The notes below the pieces were generated by a model. It saw only the letters and a program-made list of their open reading frames with translations. It searched no databases and had not been told where the DNA came from. DNA of 64,000 nucleotides from Trissonchulus latispiculum (taxonomy: Eukaryota; Nematoda; Enoplea; Enoplida; Ironidae): the NCBI GenBank assembly GCA_030248195.1, contig JASAND010030234.1, positions 111,001-175,000 of the forward strand, given 5' to 3'. The translations under genes and the position numbers were made by a program. Positions 43,001 through 61,861 of the stretch are shown in pieces. The first letter of the stretch is position 1; each line of letters begins with the position of its first letter.

Positions 43001-44282
43001 AGAGACGCTTCTTCTAAAGCGTGTAAGTTTATGTAAAATATACATCAAAACCGATTGTAGTATACCTGCTGCGCCTAGGTGCACAGAAAAAACATTTTTG
43101 GTCCACGTGCTTAAAAAGGACAGGGCCGTCAAATAGTTTCCGGCTCCGACTTAGTTATTTATGGCTGGAGTCTGAGCATTAGGTATTGTGAAAATTCAAT
43201 AAAACCGTTCTGAAGTTATCAAAACATTTGAAACTGCATTGTCACAAGCAGGTTTATGTCCCGACCCAATAGAATCCCGCAACAAATTTAATGAGTGCAA
43301 GCAACACAGCATTATATAGTCTAGCAATTTCAGAAATTTTATTGTCCTTCCAGTGGAAATTTTATCAAACTAACAAAACTGAATCAATAACAGACTTCAG
43401 GTTCATGTTCAGCGACCCAGAAAACCCCTGTATGCTGTTTTTGTCACGACAACAAAACTGAAAAAAGTTTCGGGTTCCCTTTGTTCTCCCTTGTGAACTA
43501 AAAAATCTAACTTCACGAAATCAAAAAAATTCGAGATCTGGGTTATTGCAGAACCAAATCTGGTGCTAAATTCAGCTCAAGATAGCCCCGACCAACTTTG
43601 GCACACAACTATGAATTGCAACCAGAAGTTTAGCACATGCCAATTTCAGAAATGGCCCAGGCTAAATAATAACCCAAGACTATGCATACGGCCCTGAAAC
43701 TGTTTGAAAATCCTCCCTTTCTAATGCTCGCCCGCTGTAAAAATACTCCAACCACTCCCTTCCAAAAATCCTTAATACGCACTTTTGTAAGCTAAATGTA
43801 TTCTCTTTTCTCCCCGTTTTGCAAATTTTTAGCTAAACGCAACGATATTTTTACAAAACAACATCTGCTGGAAAATTTTTAGCAAAAATATCGATATTAT
43901 TTCACAAATTTCAGGAAACTTATAATTTTTGGGCAATTATCTGACCCGTTGTCGCTGAATCTCTAACATTTTGTGAGAGTAATTTTGGTACCCCCTGTTC
44001 TATATTCAACAAATTTGAATAAACTTTAAAGGTGCCTATTACATGAAAGGCAGCGGAGTAGGCAAGGTAAAGAAGACAAAAAGCATTTCACCGAGGAAAA
44101 GTTCTATGATAATGTTAGAATTTGTAAAAACATTAAAATTTCTTAAAGCTCGCGGGTACGCGTCGAACATCGCGGGTAACGTCCAACACTGCGTCGAATT
44201 TTCGGCGAATTGATAAAATGTCCAATATAATGTAATATAATGTATTTCCGTACTTCTAAACTCTGATTTGTTGTGATTACAG
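40014..44282. other. Intergenic region, no recognised gene
   Basis: AT-rich DNA right of the giant element. It holds G/C homopolymer runs near 42346-42380, a repeated CACAAGGGGTA(A/C) motif near 42419-42670, and scattered short frames without protein-like composition. A plus-strand frame at 40134-40412 (92 codons) looks spurious. Nothing here resembles a known gene or a transposon end. A T-rich tract ending at 44282 is the acceptor of the host gene's first coding exon. Confidence 0.5.
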
Positions 44283-44344
44283 ATTGCGCATGGGGTTATG
44301 CATTATCTTGCTTCTACTTTGTGTCCACTTTAGTCCTGTGGCAG
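44283..44344 (+). CDS. Host EGF-module gene, exon with signal peptide
   Basis: The acceptor TTGTGATTACAG ends at 44282 and the start ATG is at 44290. Eighteen codons encode MGLCIILLLLCVHFSPVAG, a clear secretory signal peptide with a small-residue cleavage region, then the donor CAG|GTACGA at 44345. The exon ends in phase 1, as in genes built from EGF-like exons, and joins in frame to 46170. The acceptor 5' of the ATG implies an upstream untranslated exon that I could not locate. The frame read past the donor gives an unconvincing protein, which supports the splice. Confidence 0.65.
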
Positions 44345-44496
44345 GTACGACTACCGTATTCTCGTGCTTAAGGGAACACCCACATGTTCTCTTAAGGGAG
44401 CGTTTCCATTACCGAAAACGGCTCTCCTGCATTCGTTTCTTTCGAACCAATCTGTTTCAAACCTTCAGGCTTTGTAGTTGGTGCAAAATATTAGCA

Positions 44497-44754
44497 ATGT
44501 GCCTAATTTGAAAAATCTAAAGCCTGGCTTGCGACGAACAGGGATACCTTCACATCTTCAAAGCTGTGTCATTCATTAGCGACTGAAGAAAAGTAGCACT
44601 ATAGCATTCATGAGGAATTTAATTTGCTAAATTTCGTGCTAATCACTTCTGTTTTGTGCGTCGCCTTTTAGTGCGTACGCAAGACGTGGTCAGCATAGAT
44701 GTACATTCTAAAACGGGTAGCTAGCTTTTACACGTGTTTTAGTATATATACATG

Positions 44755-44846
<92 letters not shown>

Positions 44847-44983
44847 CTTACATATGTGCCTAATTTGGAAAATCTAAAGCCTGGGTTGAGACGAACAGGG
44901 ATACCTTCACATCTTCAAAGCTGTGTCATTCATTAGCGACTGAAGAAAAGTAGCACATATGTATACATGTAACTATACATATA

Positions 44984-45022
<39 letters not shown>

Positions 45023-45028
45023 CTAGAG
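44497..45028. repeat. (TA)n tracts and a duplicated 104-bp segment
   Basis: The segment 44497-44599 (ATGTGCCTAATTTG...AAGTAGCAC) recurs at 44853-44956 with few changes, on both sides of a (TA)n block (about 44742-44842). A second (TA)n runs at about 44975-45021, with a short (GA)n at about 45024-45044. It lies in the first coding intron of the host gene. Confidence 0.8.
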
Positions 45029-45049
45029 AGAGAGAGAGAGAGAGATATA

Positions 45050-45660
45050 GGGATTGTTGACTGGTTTGCTGGCTATATCTTTAACATTAGAGATAGCCAG
45101 TCTTAGCCAGTCAATTTTGATAGTCCCATTATTTTAACACTAGAATTAGCCAGTCAACCGCGACTGGCTAATTTTTAAATAATGTTTGTGTACAAAATTT
45201 ATATTGCTAGACATACTATAATGTGAAAGGGGATGTATTATAATTTAACTGAATGTTGTCTCTGCACAGGTGCAATCATAAATGTGAAAGTTGGGGAGGG
45301 GGGCGCGCACACACATATATATTTATTTATTTATTTATATGTATATATACACATATATATGCATATATATACACACGCATATATATATGCGTGTGTATAT
45401 ATATATATATATATGGTCTTGTATTTACATACATACATAGGGACAAGAGACTGTTGACTGGTTTGCTGACTATATATTTAACATTAGAGTTAGCCAGTCT
45501 AATTCAGTCAACTTTGATAGTCCCATTATTTTTAACACTAGATTTAGCCAGTCAACTGCGACTGGCTAATTTTTCAATAATCTTTGTGTACAAAATTTAT
45601 TTTGCTAGACGCACTATAATGTAAAAGGGGATGTGTTATGCAAATTAACTAACACGCTAT
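45050..45660. repeat. Duplicated AGCCAGTC-rich segment
   Basis: About 190 bp at 45050-45240 (AGCCAGTC and its complement GACTGGCT repeated; ATAGTCCCATTATTTT) recurs at about 45450-45640 with roughly 10% difference. Between the copies is a TA/CA-rich microsatellite (about 45310-45415). A further partial copy of the ACTATAATGT...GTTATGCA end follows near 45665. Confidence 0.75.
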
Positions 45661-46169
45661 TGCTCGACGTACTATAATGTAGAAAGAAATGTGTTATGCA
45701 CAGTAACTGACTGGCTAGTGCGATACGCACTAAAAGAAAAGCGTTTTGTGCTTATATATGCTTTTAATAAGCTGCATAGTATTTCGCAAATAATAAATCC
45801 AACACAAAAGCATCATGAAAAACCCTATAGAATCCATTTTTGAACGATCAGTTTTTGCTTTGGTCAACATAAATTTGCCATGTATTCAATCGCCATGTAA
45901 CTTGTATTTCATTTAAGAGAAGATGTTGTCTTAAGCGCGAGAACACGTATATTTACTTACAAATCTATATAAATATCTATATAAAAACATAATATATAAA
46001 TATAAATCTACTTTATTATAAGGATTAATTAAATAAATTACATTTTATCCTCTGACTATAGGAACGCTGCATTGGCTGATGTTGCTACTTTAGGAAATTT
46101 AATGATTTTCCATATCAATCTTGTGTAAGAAATCTTAGATTTGGAATTGTTTACGCTGAATTGTTTCAG

Positions 46170-46313
46170 GTTTATTCAAGTTCCTTGAGTGCGATGACGT
46201 AAGAGGCATTTGTTACTGCCAAGATCCTGAATCTGGTCTGGAAGTACGGGGAACTAGGATACTTAAACCCTGCACCGATGCTCTTTTGTTTGGCTTTGAA
46301 AAGAAATGTTCTC
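46170..46313 (+). CDS. Host EGF-module gene, cysteine-rich exon 2
   Basis: A 144-bp exon with phase 1 at both ends, flanked by TTGTTTCAG and GTAAGTT. It encodes 48 residues with five cysteines (LECDDVRGICYCQDPESG, then KPCTD and KKCS) and has no stop in the spliced frame. This is a compact extracellular disulfide module, EGF-related but not a canonical six-Cys EGF. It follows the signal-peptide exon by a 1.8-kb intron containing TA microsatellites and duplicated segments. Confidence 0.65.
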
Positions 46314-46675
46314 GTAAGTTGTATAAAAGTTCTTTAGGCTGTGATTGCGAAATAACCACTTTACAGCTATTTACAACGGTTGATAGGTGACAGTGTTATG
46401 CAAAAGGTTCAACATTTGAGAGTTCTTCAAACTTCTAGAATAACATAATAAATAATAAAATTCGGGCCTGAGGTGTGGATTTAACTCAAAACCTTTGACT
46501 AACTAGCCCTCTTTCAAAACGTTTTCATTTCGTTTAATCAAACCATGTATTTTCAGATGGTATAGTTTAAAAGTTTACTACAATGCCCAATATTACTACA
46601 ATACTGTCTTCAGCTGAAATCAAATGCAACTGTAGGGATTCCAGCCTATGCTGGATACTGTCTGCTTATTTTCAG

Positions 46676-46825
46676 CATTTTGTCGCAACACAGACTGTGG
46701 TGAATATGCCTTATGTGAGAAAAAGTCTGCTGCATTTATTAGAGTAGAATTTCTCGGCATTGAAGACAATTTTCAGTGCAACTGCGTTCCCGGTTATCAC
46801 AGAAATGAAAATGGAACATGCGTTC
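46676..46825 (+). CDS. Host EGF-module gene, EGF-like exon 3
   Basis: A 150-bp phase 1-1 exon flanked by TTATTTTCAG and GTAAGTG. It encodes one EGF-like domain with six cysteines: FCRNTDCGEYALC, then a 23-residue insertion, then FQCNCVPGYHRNENGTC. The C-x-C followed by a GY/F and a final Cys is the typical EGF C-terminal half, and NGT is a possible N-glycosylation site. EGF modules act in extracellular adhesion and ligand binding. Confidence 0.75.
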
Positions 46826-47304
46826 GTAAGTGATTTCTAGTTAATCATCCATGAGAAGACTGACCTCTGATAAAGCACATTGTGAAATAAGGAAGCGCCT
46901 ATTAAGCAACGTGAACACAAGCTTTCAGTAATTTAATGTCTGCACTGCATATAATCTGCATGCATGTCTGTATGTAGTTTAAACTTAATTTTTTAATGAC
47001 TTCAACTTCAAACTTTTAACTTTTTAAAAAGCTTTTTAAAATAATTCGAAAATGGTAAAATAAATAACTAAATCTGGTTTTCTCTAGTGTTTACGTGGCG
47101 GCCTCACTATACATGCGTTAAAGATGAACCGGAAACTTATTTTCTTCATTGCAACTAATTTGCATATTTATGAGCAGCTGTGAGCTGTTAAAAGGAATTG
47201 CGAATTTCTAAGCCCTCACGCAGAAAATTATCCGTTAATTTTGGTTATACAACTCTTTTGCACTTTTCCTATGTAAAGACTGCATATAAATCAGATAATG
47301 CACA

Positions 47305-47343
47305 GTGCAGCGTGCGTATAACTGAGTTATACGCACGCTGCAC
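47305..47343. repeat. Perfect 18-bp-arm hairpin
   Basis: GTGCAGCGTGCGTATAAC, three bases TGA, then GTTATACGCACGCTGCAC. It lies in an intron of the host gene. The core GCGTGCGTATAA also occurs in the fold-back element at 47578-47768, so it may be a shortened derivative. Two further 9-bp-arm hairpins follow within 110 bp (CTGTAGCAT/ATGCTACAG and AGCAGAGCT/AGCTCTGCT). Confidence 0.8.
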
Positions 47344-47577
47344 GCTGGGAAGCCGGTCCCTAATCTAAATTGCTGTAGCATACAGTTTCCTGCATGCTAC
47401 AGCAGTGTGTACAGCAGAGCTCCAACCTAGACAGCTCTGCTGCACACCAAAAAGTAGGCCTCCCAGCCATGGCAAGCAATAATGTTGCTGCCACTTCATG
47501 TTGAAATGTGTCTAAACTTAGCTGTCAGCTGCAACATAAATGAGTAAGGTTTCATCAATTAAGGAGAGGTTGAATCG

Positions 47578-47768
47578 TTGTATAAGTACTTTACAACACA
47601 CCTTAGCGTTGTTCACTAATTTCTACTGCGTACTTCGTATGGGAAGCCCTCGTGCGTGGCACTCGTGCGCTTCGCGCACTCGTGCCCCACACTCGGAGCT
47701 TCCCACACGGCGTGCGTATAAATCAGTGAATGCACGCTAAGGTGTGCTATAAAGTATACTTATAACAA
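47578..47768. mobile_element. Fold-back (palindromic) MITE, 191 bp
   Basis: The two halves are imperfect reverse complements along their whole length. The left end TTGTATAAGTAC...CACACCTTAGCG pairs with the right end CGCTAAGGTGTG...TACTTATAACAA, then GGGAAGC pairs with GCTTCCC, ending at a central GTGCGCTTCGCGCAC. A single strand would fold into a hairpin of about 190 nt. No clear target duplication is seen. It is intronic in the host gene. Confidence 0.75.
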
Positions 47769-48147
47769 TCAACTAAGAAACAAGACACAGAATAAGTGAA
47801 ACTTGATTACACTATATGGTGACGAAAACTGTTTATAAACTCATCGCCGAATTCATATCGTTCGTTGTTCTTAAAGCACACACGTTCTGCAATATTGAAG
47901 TTGCTGCAGCTTGATCAGCGGAAGAATAGCGGAAGAATCATAATTCTAAACTTCTAATTCCTTAGATTTTAAAGCCCCACACCAACCAAAATATAAGCGG
48001 ATTGGATTCGGACCGTCCAGACAACCTTTCCGTCTTGAAGGAGTTTTATGAAAAAGCTTCCAACCTGCAGTTATCCCAGAACCTCTCAAAAAGTAGCAAT
48101 GATTTCCAACAGGACATGCTGATCAGACTGCTCTTTTTGTTGCACAG

Positions 48148-48273
48148 CTGGACCTTGCACAGAAACATATTCCAAATGCAGCCCATGTGAACTGCCAGAT
48201 CCTGTATGTCCTAGAAGGCCTTGGTGCAATAATACACTTCTGCCTTCTTATTTATTTCAGTGCGATTCCCAAG
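48148..48273 (+). CDS. Host EGF-module gene, cysteine-rich exon 4
   Basis: A 126-bp phase 1-1 exon. Acceptor CTCTTTTTGTTGCACAG, donor AAG|GTTAGT. Read in the phase left by exon 3 it gives 42 stop-free residues with six cysteines (PCTETYSKCSPCELPDPVC, then WCNN and QCDS). The spacing is not classic EGF but fits a small disulfide domain. Another unrelated frame starting at 48002 overlaps the exon and is taken as a shadow. Two acceptors are possible (a second TTTATTTCAG lies at 48260), so the 5' end is less certain than the other exons. Confidence 0.5.
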
Positions 48274-49940
48274 GTTAGTGATTAATCCTTGACTTTGCGA
48301 ACGGACAGAGTTTTCAGTAGCATCTGTAATTTTTTCATGTCTCAATTTCCGCAAAGTACGTCACTCCTCCCATCGGCAAGACGGAAAGTTTTTGTACCTA
48401 AAGATTAACAGCTGCCTTGCAGCATAAAATATGTTTCTGTAACTTCAATTATTGCACTCACCGCCACCGCCAAACAGTGTGAATGTGAAAATTAACAGAT
48501 TAAATTGCCAGATTTTATGCAATCTTAGGATATATTTTTAAAACGATTGTGCTCTACGAAAATATTTGAAGGTTGCTTGTACTTCTGGCTTAAACTTATT
48601 AGTACATAGTTTTGGCTTCCTTTGATGTTGCCGCCTAGTACCTGAACCAGCGTAAACTAGCAAAAACCAGCTGAAATAAGGAAAATGTTTAAAAATTCAG
48701 TGCTGGCGCAATATAAGTCGTAGCCACGAAAACTTTATATCGTTGGATTCAGCTCATAATGAACTTTATGATTATGTTATTGTTATTTACTTTTGGTGGA
48801 TTCGCTTTGCCGAAATTTTGGGTCAAAAAGTGGTATTTTTCGAAAAAATCGACTTTCAAATTTTGAAATACCACGTATATCAGATGAAAGCGGACACCCA
48901 GGCGGTCCTGAAAATCCAATCAAAAAATTTTTTCGTTGAGCGAGTGGCGAGTAGCAACCAGTCAAAGTCGAAAAAGCGGCAAAGATCAAAGGATTTTGAA
49001 AATCTAAAAAATGGAATAACTCACGCAATTTTCAACCAAAAAAGCTGAAATTTGGTGTGTAGGACATTCGGACAAGGGGAAAATTTTCCTGAAAAAATCG
49101 TGGTTGTAGCATTTACCAATCCTTCTGGACATATAAAAGCGGCACCCTTTGAAATCGCACGGGAAATTTCAAAAAACTTTTTTCACGAGAAGAAAGATCT
49201 CATCATTCCGGTTCAGAAAATATATAATTTATGGCAGTTATCTTGAAGCGTTTACGAGATATAAAGCAAACAATTTCGCTTTCTACATTTTTTGGTCAGA
49301 CTTTAGTATTTAGTATTTAGCATTTAGTAAAGCTAGTTCGTATGTGGCAATTTCGGATGTGCAAAAACGGTTGTGTCAGAATTAACACTCAGCAACCTTC
49401 AAACAGATAGTATTTCAGTGATAAAGCCTAGTTCACGCTTGTTACCATCAAGAGTACATAATAACCAAGAGTCTTCCACTCGGCATGCTCTTTGGTATCA
49501 GAGCAAAAACTAGGCTCTGCTAGCTATCGGTTGCCCCCGCCCCCAAATCTGACTCCACCCGCAAATGAGTACCAGGTCGAAGTGGGAGTATGCTCTTGTG
49601 TGCTAAAGCTCGAAACACACGCTGTTCGTGCACAAATCTTGTGCCTGCTTCGAGCTTTAACACAAGCATAGCGCGAATTTCTTTGAAATGATGGGGTCTA
49701 ATTTGCTTGAGGTGGGATCTGTCGTTTGCGTTTTTGCGTTTTTGCGTTTTTGCTCTTATAACAGAGAATGTGCCTTGTGACGCAGTTTGATACTATGTAC
49801 TCCTGTTACCATTGTCTCGGCTGGGTTGAAACTAATTTCATCTGATTCTTTATAGAAGACCGTATACTGCAATTTACCACACAAAAAGGGTGTTGGTGAA
49901 TTTCTGATTCCTAACATGTTCTTCATATATCTATTTTTAG

Positions 49941-50075
49941 GATTCTTTCAATCTCCAGCTGACATATACTTAGACACTGAACTATACCAACTGTGCGTTG
50001 AGAAGGAAACTGGCGAAACACCTTTGCCGCCATTTCTGCCAATTGAATTGCTCGAACTGCCCTTTATATGTGAAG
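49941..50075 (+). CDS. Host EGF-module gene, linker exon 5
   Basis: A 135-bp phase 1-1 exon flanked by CTATTTTTAG and GTTCGT. It encodes 45 residues without stops: an acidic, Pro/Leu-rich segment with two cysteines (LYQLCVEKE and PFICEG). No domain is recognised; it is likely a spacer between EGF-like modules. The donor is weaker than those of the neighbouring exons. Confidence 0.5.
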
Positions 50076-50162
50076 GTTCGTTAAAACGTGTTTATAAGAG
50101 AGTTAAGAGAATCGAAAGAACCATGTGTTCTGCAGAATTTAATTTTATCAGTTTGCCACCGT

Positions 50163-51177
50163 TTAAGGTGCTGGTATCCTTTTGTGCAGTGCTTTTGTTG
50201 TGATTTTTCGAAACGCTATAACTTTCGCAATTTTGGGAGTTGGAAAGAGCTTTATACATCGTTTTAAAGCTTATTATCTGTACATTAACATGAGCTTACG
50301 AAACTAGCGAAATTGGCAAAAAATAGCAAAAAATTTCCGACATGCTGACACCTGACAGACTGAATATAGACCAAAAATTTTTGAACATCGATTTCTCAAG
50401 ACTGTAGGATCGGCCAAAATTTCTTCTTGCGCCATGATATGAAAGACATGTGGGCCGAGGGACATTTTTTGTATTTGGCTGAACAAGTCTCAGTACTCCA
50501 GAAAATCCGGCAAATGCGCGATGACACGAAATTCCGCAACTTTCTATTCAGTTTTCTCACAACTGGAGATGTTTTAGCTCAAACCAAGAAAAATGTCCCT
50601 CCGCAATAGGGCGAATTTTCATTCAGACAAAAATCACGCGATTCTATTGGGTAGTTTTTGAGAAATCAATGTTCAAAGCAAAATAATCCTAATTTTTGCC
50701 AAAATGGTTTTTCGGCGAATTCTCTAGCTCAAAGCAACGAACTCCAGCGAATAGGTATTGATAAAATGCGCAATTGGACGGAGTATCGATTAAGTATAAA
50801 TAAGCCGAAATTGTCTGTAAGATTTGGCAGTAATTTTGAAAAAACTGATTTCTTCAAAAATGGCCTTTTTTTGACCCCAAAAATCGTTTTTGGCTTATAC
50901 TGCCTTAACCACAAGAGGTAGCGCAAAAGTTGTAAAAGCAAAAATGTTCATTTTGGTGCCCTCTTTCCAGCTATAACAACCAATCCGGTGTAGCGACTAT
51001 TTACTGAGAGAATAAGGGCGAAAACCAAAACTTTCTTATCTTTACACCTAAAAATCCGGGACTGGTCCCAGAATGTTAAAGAGCACGAAAATAATGCATT
51101 TGGTAAATTCCATCCACTTTCATAAAGAATTGAAGCTTGTAGGGTCGAATTTACACAAAGCGATACCAGCACCTTAA
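50163..51177. mobile_element. TTAA-flanked inverted-repeat element (non-autonomous DNA transposon)
   Basis: About 1.0 kb. Left end TTAA-GGTGCTGGTATC, right end GATACCAGCACC-TTAA. The terminal inverted repeats match over 12 bp perfectly and about 20 bp with few mismatches. TTAA at both ends is the target-site signature of the piggyBac group. No transposase frame is inside, so it would depend on enzyme in trans. It sits wholly in the intron between exons 5 and 6 of the host gene. Confidence 0.65.
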
Positions 51178-51221
51178 GAAATTTATTTTCATAATCTTTG
51201 CCTACGCTGCTTCGGTTTTAG

Positions 51222-51338
51222 CCTGGTGTCAAAAGCTTAACTGCGCCAAAGAGGAAATATGCCAGCCAGATTTAAGTGAGCAAGGAGGCAGATGTGAATG
51301 CAGACAAGGGTTTACAAGGATTGATGGAATATGTACAC
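51222..51338 (+). CDS. Host EGF-module gene, EGF-like exon 6
   Basis: A 117-bp phase 1-1 exon with acceptor TTCGGTTTTAG and donor ACAC|GTAAGG. It encodes a 39-residue EGF-like domain with six cysteines (WCQKLNCAKEEIC, then RCECRQGFTRIDGIC). It joins in frame to exon 5. No later exon is found before the retroelements begin at about 51800, so the gene either ends by reading into the intron (a stop follows four codons later) or its 3' exons were displaced beyond the retrotransposon array. Confidence 0.75.
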
Positions 51339-51807
51339 GTAAGGCAGATTAAGTTGTTGGTTAAATTCATGGAAAACAACGTCCTAATACAACTCCTTAA
51401 TCAATGAGAATTCCAAGAACAATCTTTCACATAACTCGGTTAGCTTACTTTGTTGCCAGTTTGACAATTCAGAATCAGCCCACCTATAGTGATATCAAAT
51501 TGTTCAATTTTCATTTTTACAATTTTGCAAGGAACAAGGACAATAAATGACAACTACTAGTGCAAAATGGTTCTCACTACTAAATTCTATTCCAAACATC
51601 AATCAGTTTTTTGTTCAGAATTCCCATGGAACGATATACACGTAATACGCTCAAAATCTCTAAAATTTTATAAAAGTTAAAAGTCACTTAGGATCTGAAC
51701 TGCTGTTACATAGACAAGTATATATAATTACTAAGGATATTTGTTCAATTTTTATTGCACGGAATAGCAGCAGATCAACGGGTATTGCATTTATTGAACC
51801 ATAAACA

Positions 51808-54708
<2,901 letters not shown>

Positions 54709-54721
54709 CTCTCTCTCTCTC
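54709..54721. repeat. (CT)n tract 2, 13 bp
   Basis: A short CT run separating the truncated 5' end of A1 from the 3' end of B1 (GTTTACTGG begins at 54722). Confidence 0.9.

Positions 54722-60352
<5,631 letters not shown>

Positions 60353-60407
<55 letters not shown>
60353..60407. repeat. (CT)n tract 5, 55 bp
   Basis: Pure CT repeat between the truncated end of B3 and the 3' end of A2. Confidence 0.95.
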
Positions 60408-60408
<1 letters not shown>

Positions 60409-60503
60409 AAGTTCACAGACAGACAATTATATCACCAAGACGCAAAGTCTTATCTGTTCTACATAATATTTAGTGCCTTCACGTATTTTCAACTTTTAAA
60501 ACT

Positions 60504-61860
60504 TCACTCTTCTCTTCTCCCACTGTCATCCAACTCCCACAATTCTTTCCAGTATCCACCCTTGCGAAACGAGCCCATGACACACTCCGCGTTCCCCCGG
60601 ATAATTGCCACGGAGATAGCTTGACGCAGAAAGGACTCCGCCCTTGGCTCTTTGGATGCCGTTCGCAACCGCTTACCCAACTTGCTTAACATCTCGTCAG
60701 ATCCAACCGCAAGGGGGCCGTGCGTTTCGCACACCAATGGGACCACCAAAAACCTATCAGCCAAGCAGGCATACTTCGCAACCTTGCTGGAAAAGGCTCC
60801 CTCGGCCAGAGAACCCGCCGTCACCGCAGACTTGGCAATACTCGAGTCAGCAAGGGTGTGCCGACAGGAGACGTCCCATACCAAACTTCGCCCCCGCTCC
60901 CATGGAATTAGCGTCAGCCCATCAGGCCGCTTCCCATCCTGCCGACTCAGACCCGAAGGTTCCAGGCTGTTTGGGATGTTAGCAGATTCGAAGGCCCGGC
61001 CCAGAATTGCATTGATGTTGTTGTGCCTGTTTATGCGCCCGGAGACCCTACCACAAGACAGTGCGTGTATGCCGCCAGAATCCGCCCAATCCCCACAAAC
61101 GCATTTGTGCTCCTGCGATACCCGTAAGCCGAAACGCAGGCAGACTCCAATTCGCACCTCTTCATCCGACAATCTTAGTCCGAGCTGAGCCGCCGGTAAT
61201 GCATGCAGCCAACCGCAAGCCAAACTACTACAGGAAGCCAAAAGCCGAGCCCTGTCTAATGGATTCGCGATGGTGTCAACCCTGAGCTTTTCCAAATGAG
61301 CATCCTGGGCGATCCTATCCCACGCCTTCTGCACTCCCATTTGCTCCTCTACCGGTTCCGTTGCTTGACGGTGATGCCAGATCCGCAAAGCCGTGTCCCT
61401 CGCATCGCGGTTGTGATCGGGGAAGATCGCGGCAGAAAGTGTCTCCGTGGCGCACAATGAAGAAAGGAAAGCCGGGAGAGCAACATCCTGCACTGAACGG
61501 ACCCCAAGACCACCACGGCTGACCGGCAGCGTTACCCACGCCCATTTGTCGAGTGGAAAGCTGCAGTTCAGTAGGAGCTGAAGGGCATCGCGCAGCTTCT
61601 CGTCAAACTTTGCCAGCAGCAGACTATCTGCAAAGCAGGACGTTCGGAGTATATACATCAATCGTGGTAGGGCCATGCTATGACGCAGGAGAAATAGAGC
61701 ATCATGGGCAAACAACTGACTCATACCATCACAGAGAGATTTAAACTTGGACAGCTTGCGGGAGAGTATGGCGTCACTGGAGTCTGCGCTCAGCCCCGCC
61801 CCAAGTAGCTCTGCCGATGTCATTGACGTAACACGAATGCCTGGCGCCGCACTGTTGAAT
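60504..61860 (-). pseudogene. A2 C-terminal frame: thumb and restriction-like endonuclease
   Basis: The coding segment downstream of the 26-bp deletion (frame nominally open from 61901). It carries the RT thumb region, the zinc finger CVCGDWADSGGIHALSC, RINRHNNIN, KRPDGLTLIPW and VWDVSC, and ends at the same position as A1. It differs from A1 by scattered substitutions, for example near 61414 and 61558, so the two are separate copies rather than one sequence assembled twice. Confidence 0.85.
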
Positions 61861-61861
61861 T

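Noticed and set aside
45233..45624. Tyr/Ile-rich frames in TA/CA repeats
   Set aside because: Simple-sequence artefact.
48002..48190. 62-codon plus-strand frame
   Set aside because: Overlaps the cysteine-rich exon at 48148 in another frame; the spliced phase-1 frame with six cysteines is better supported.
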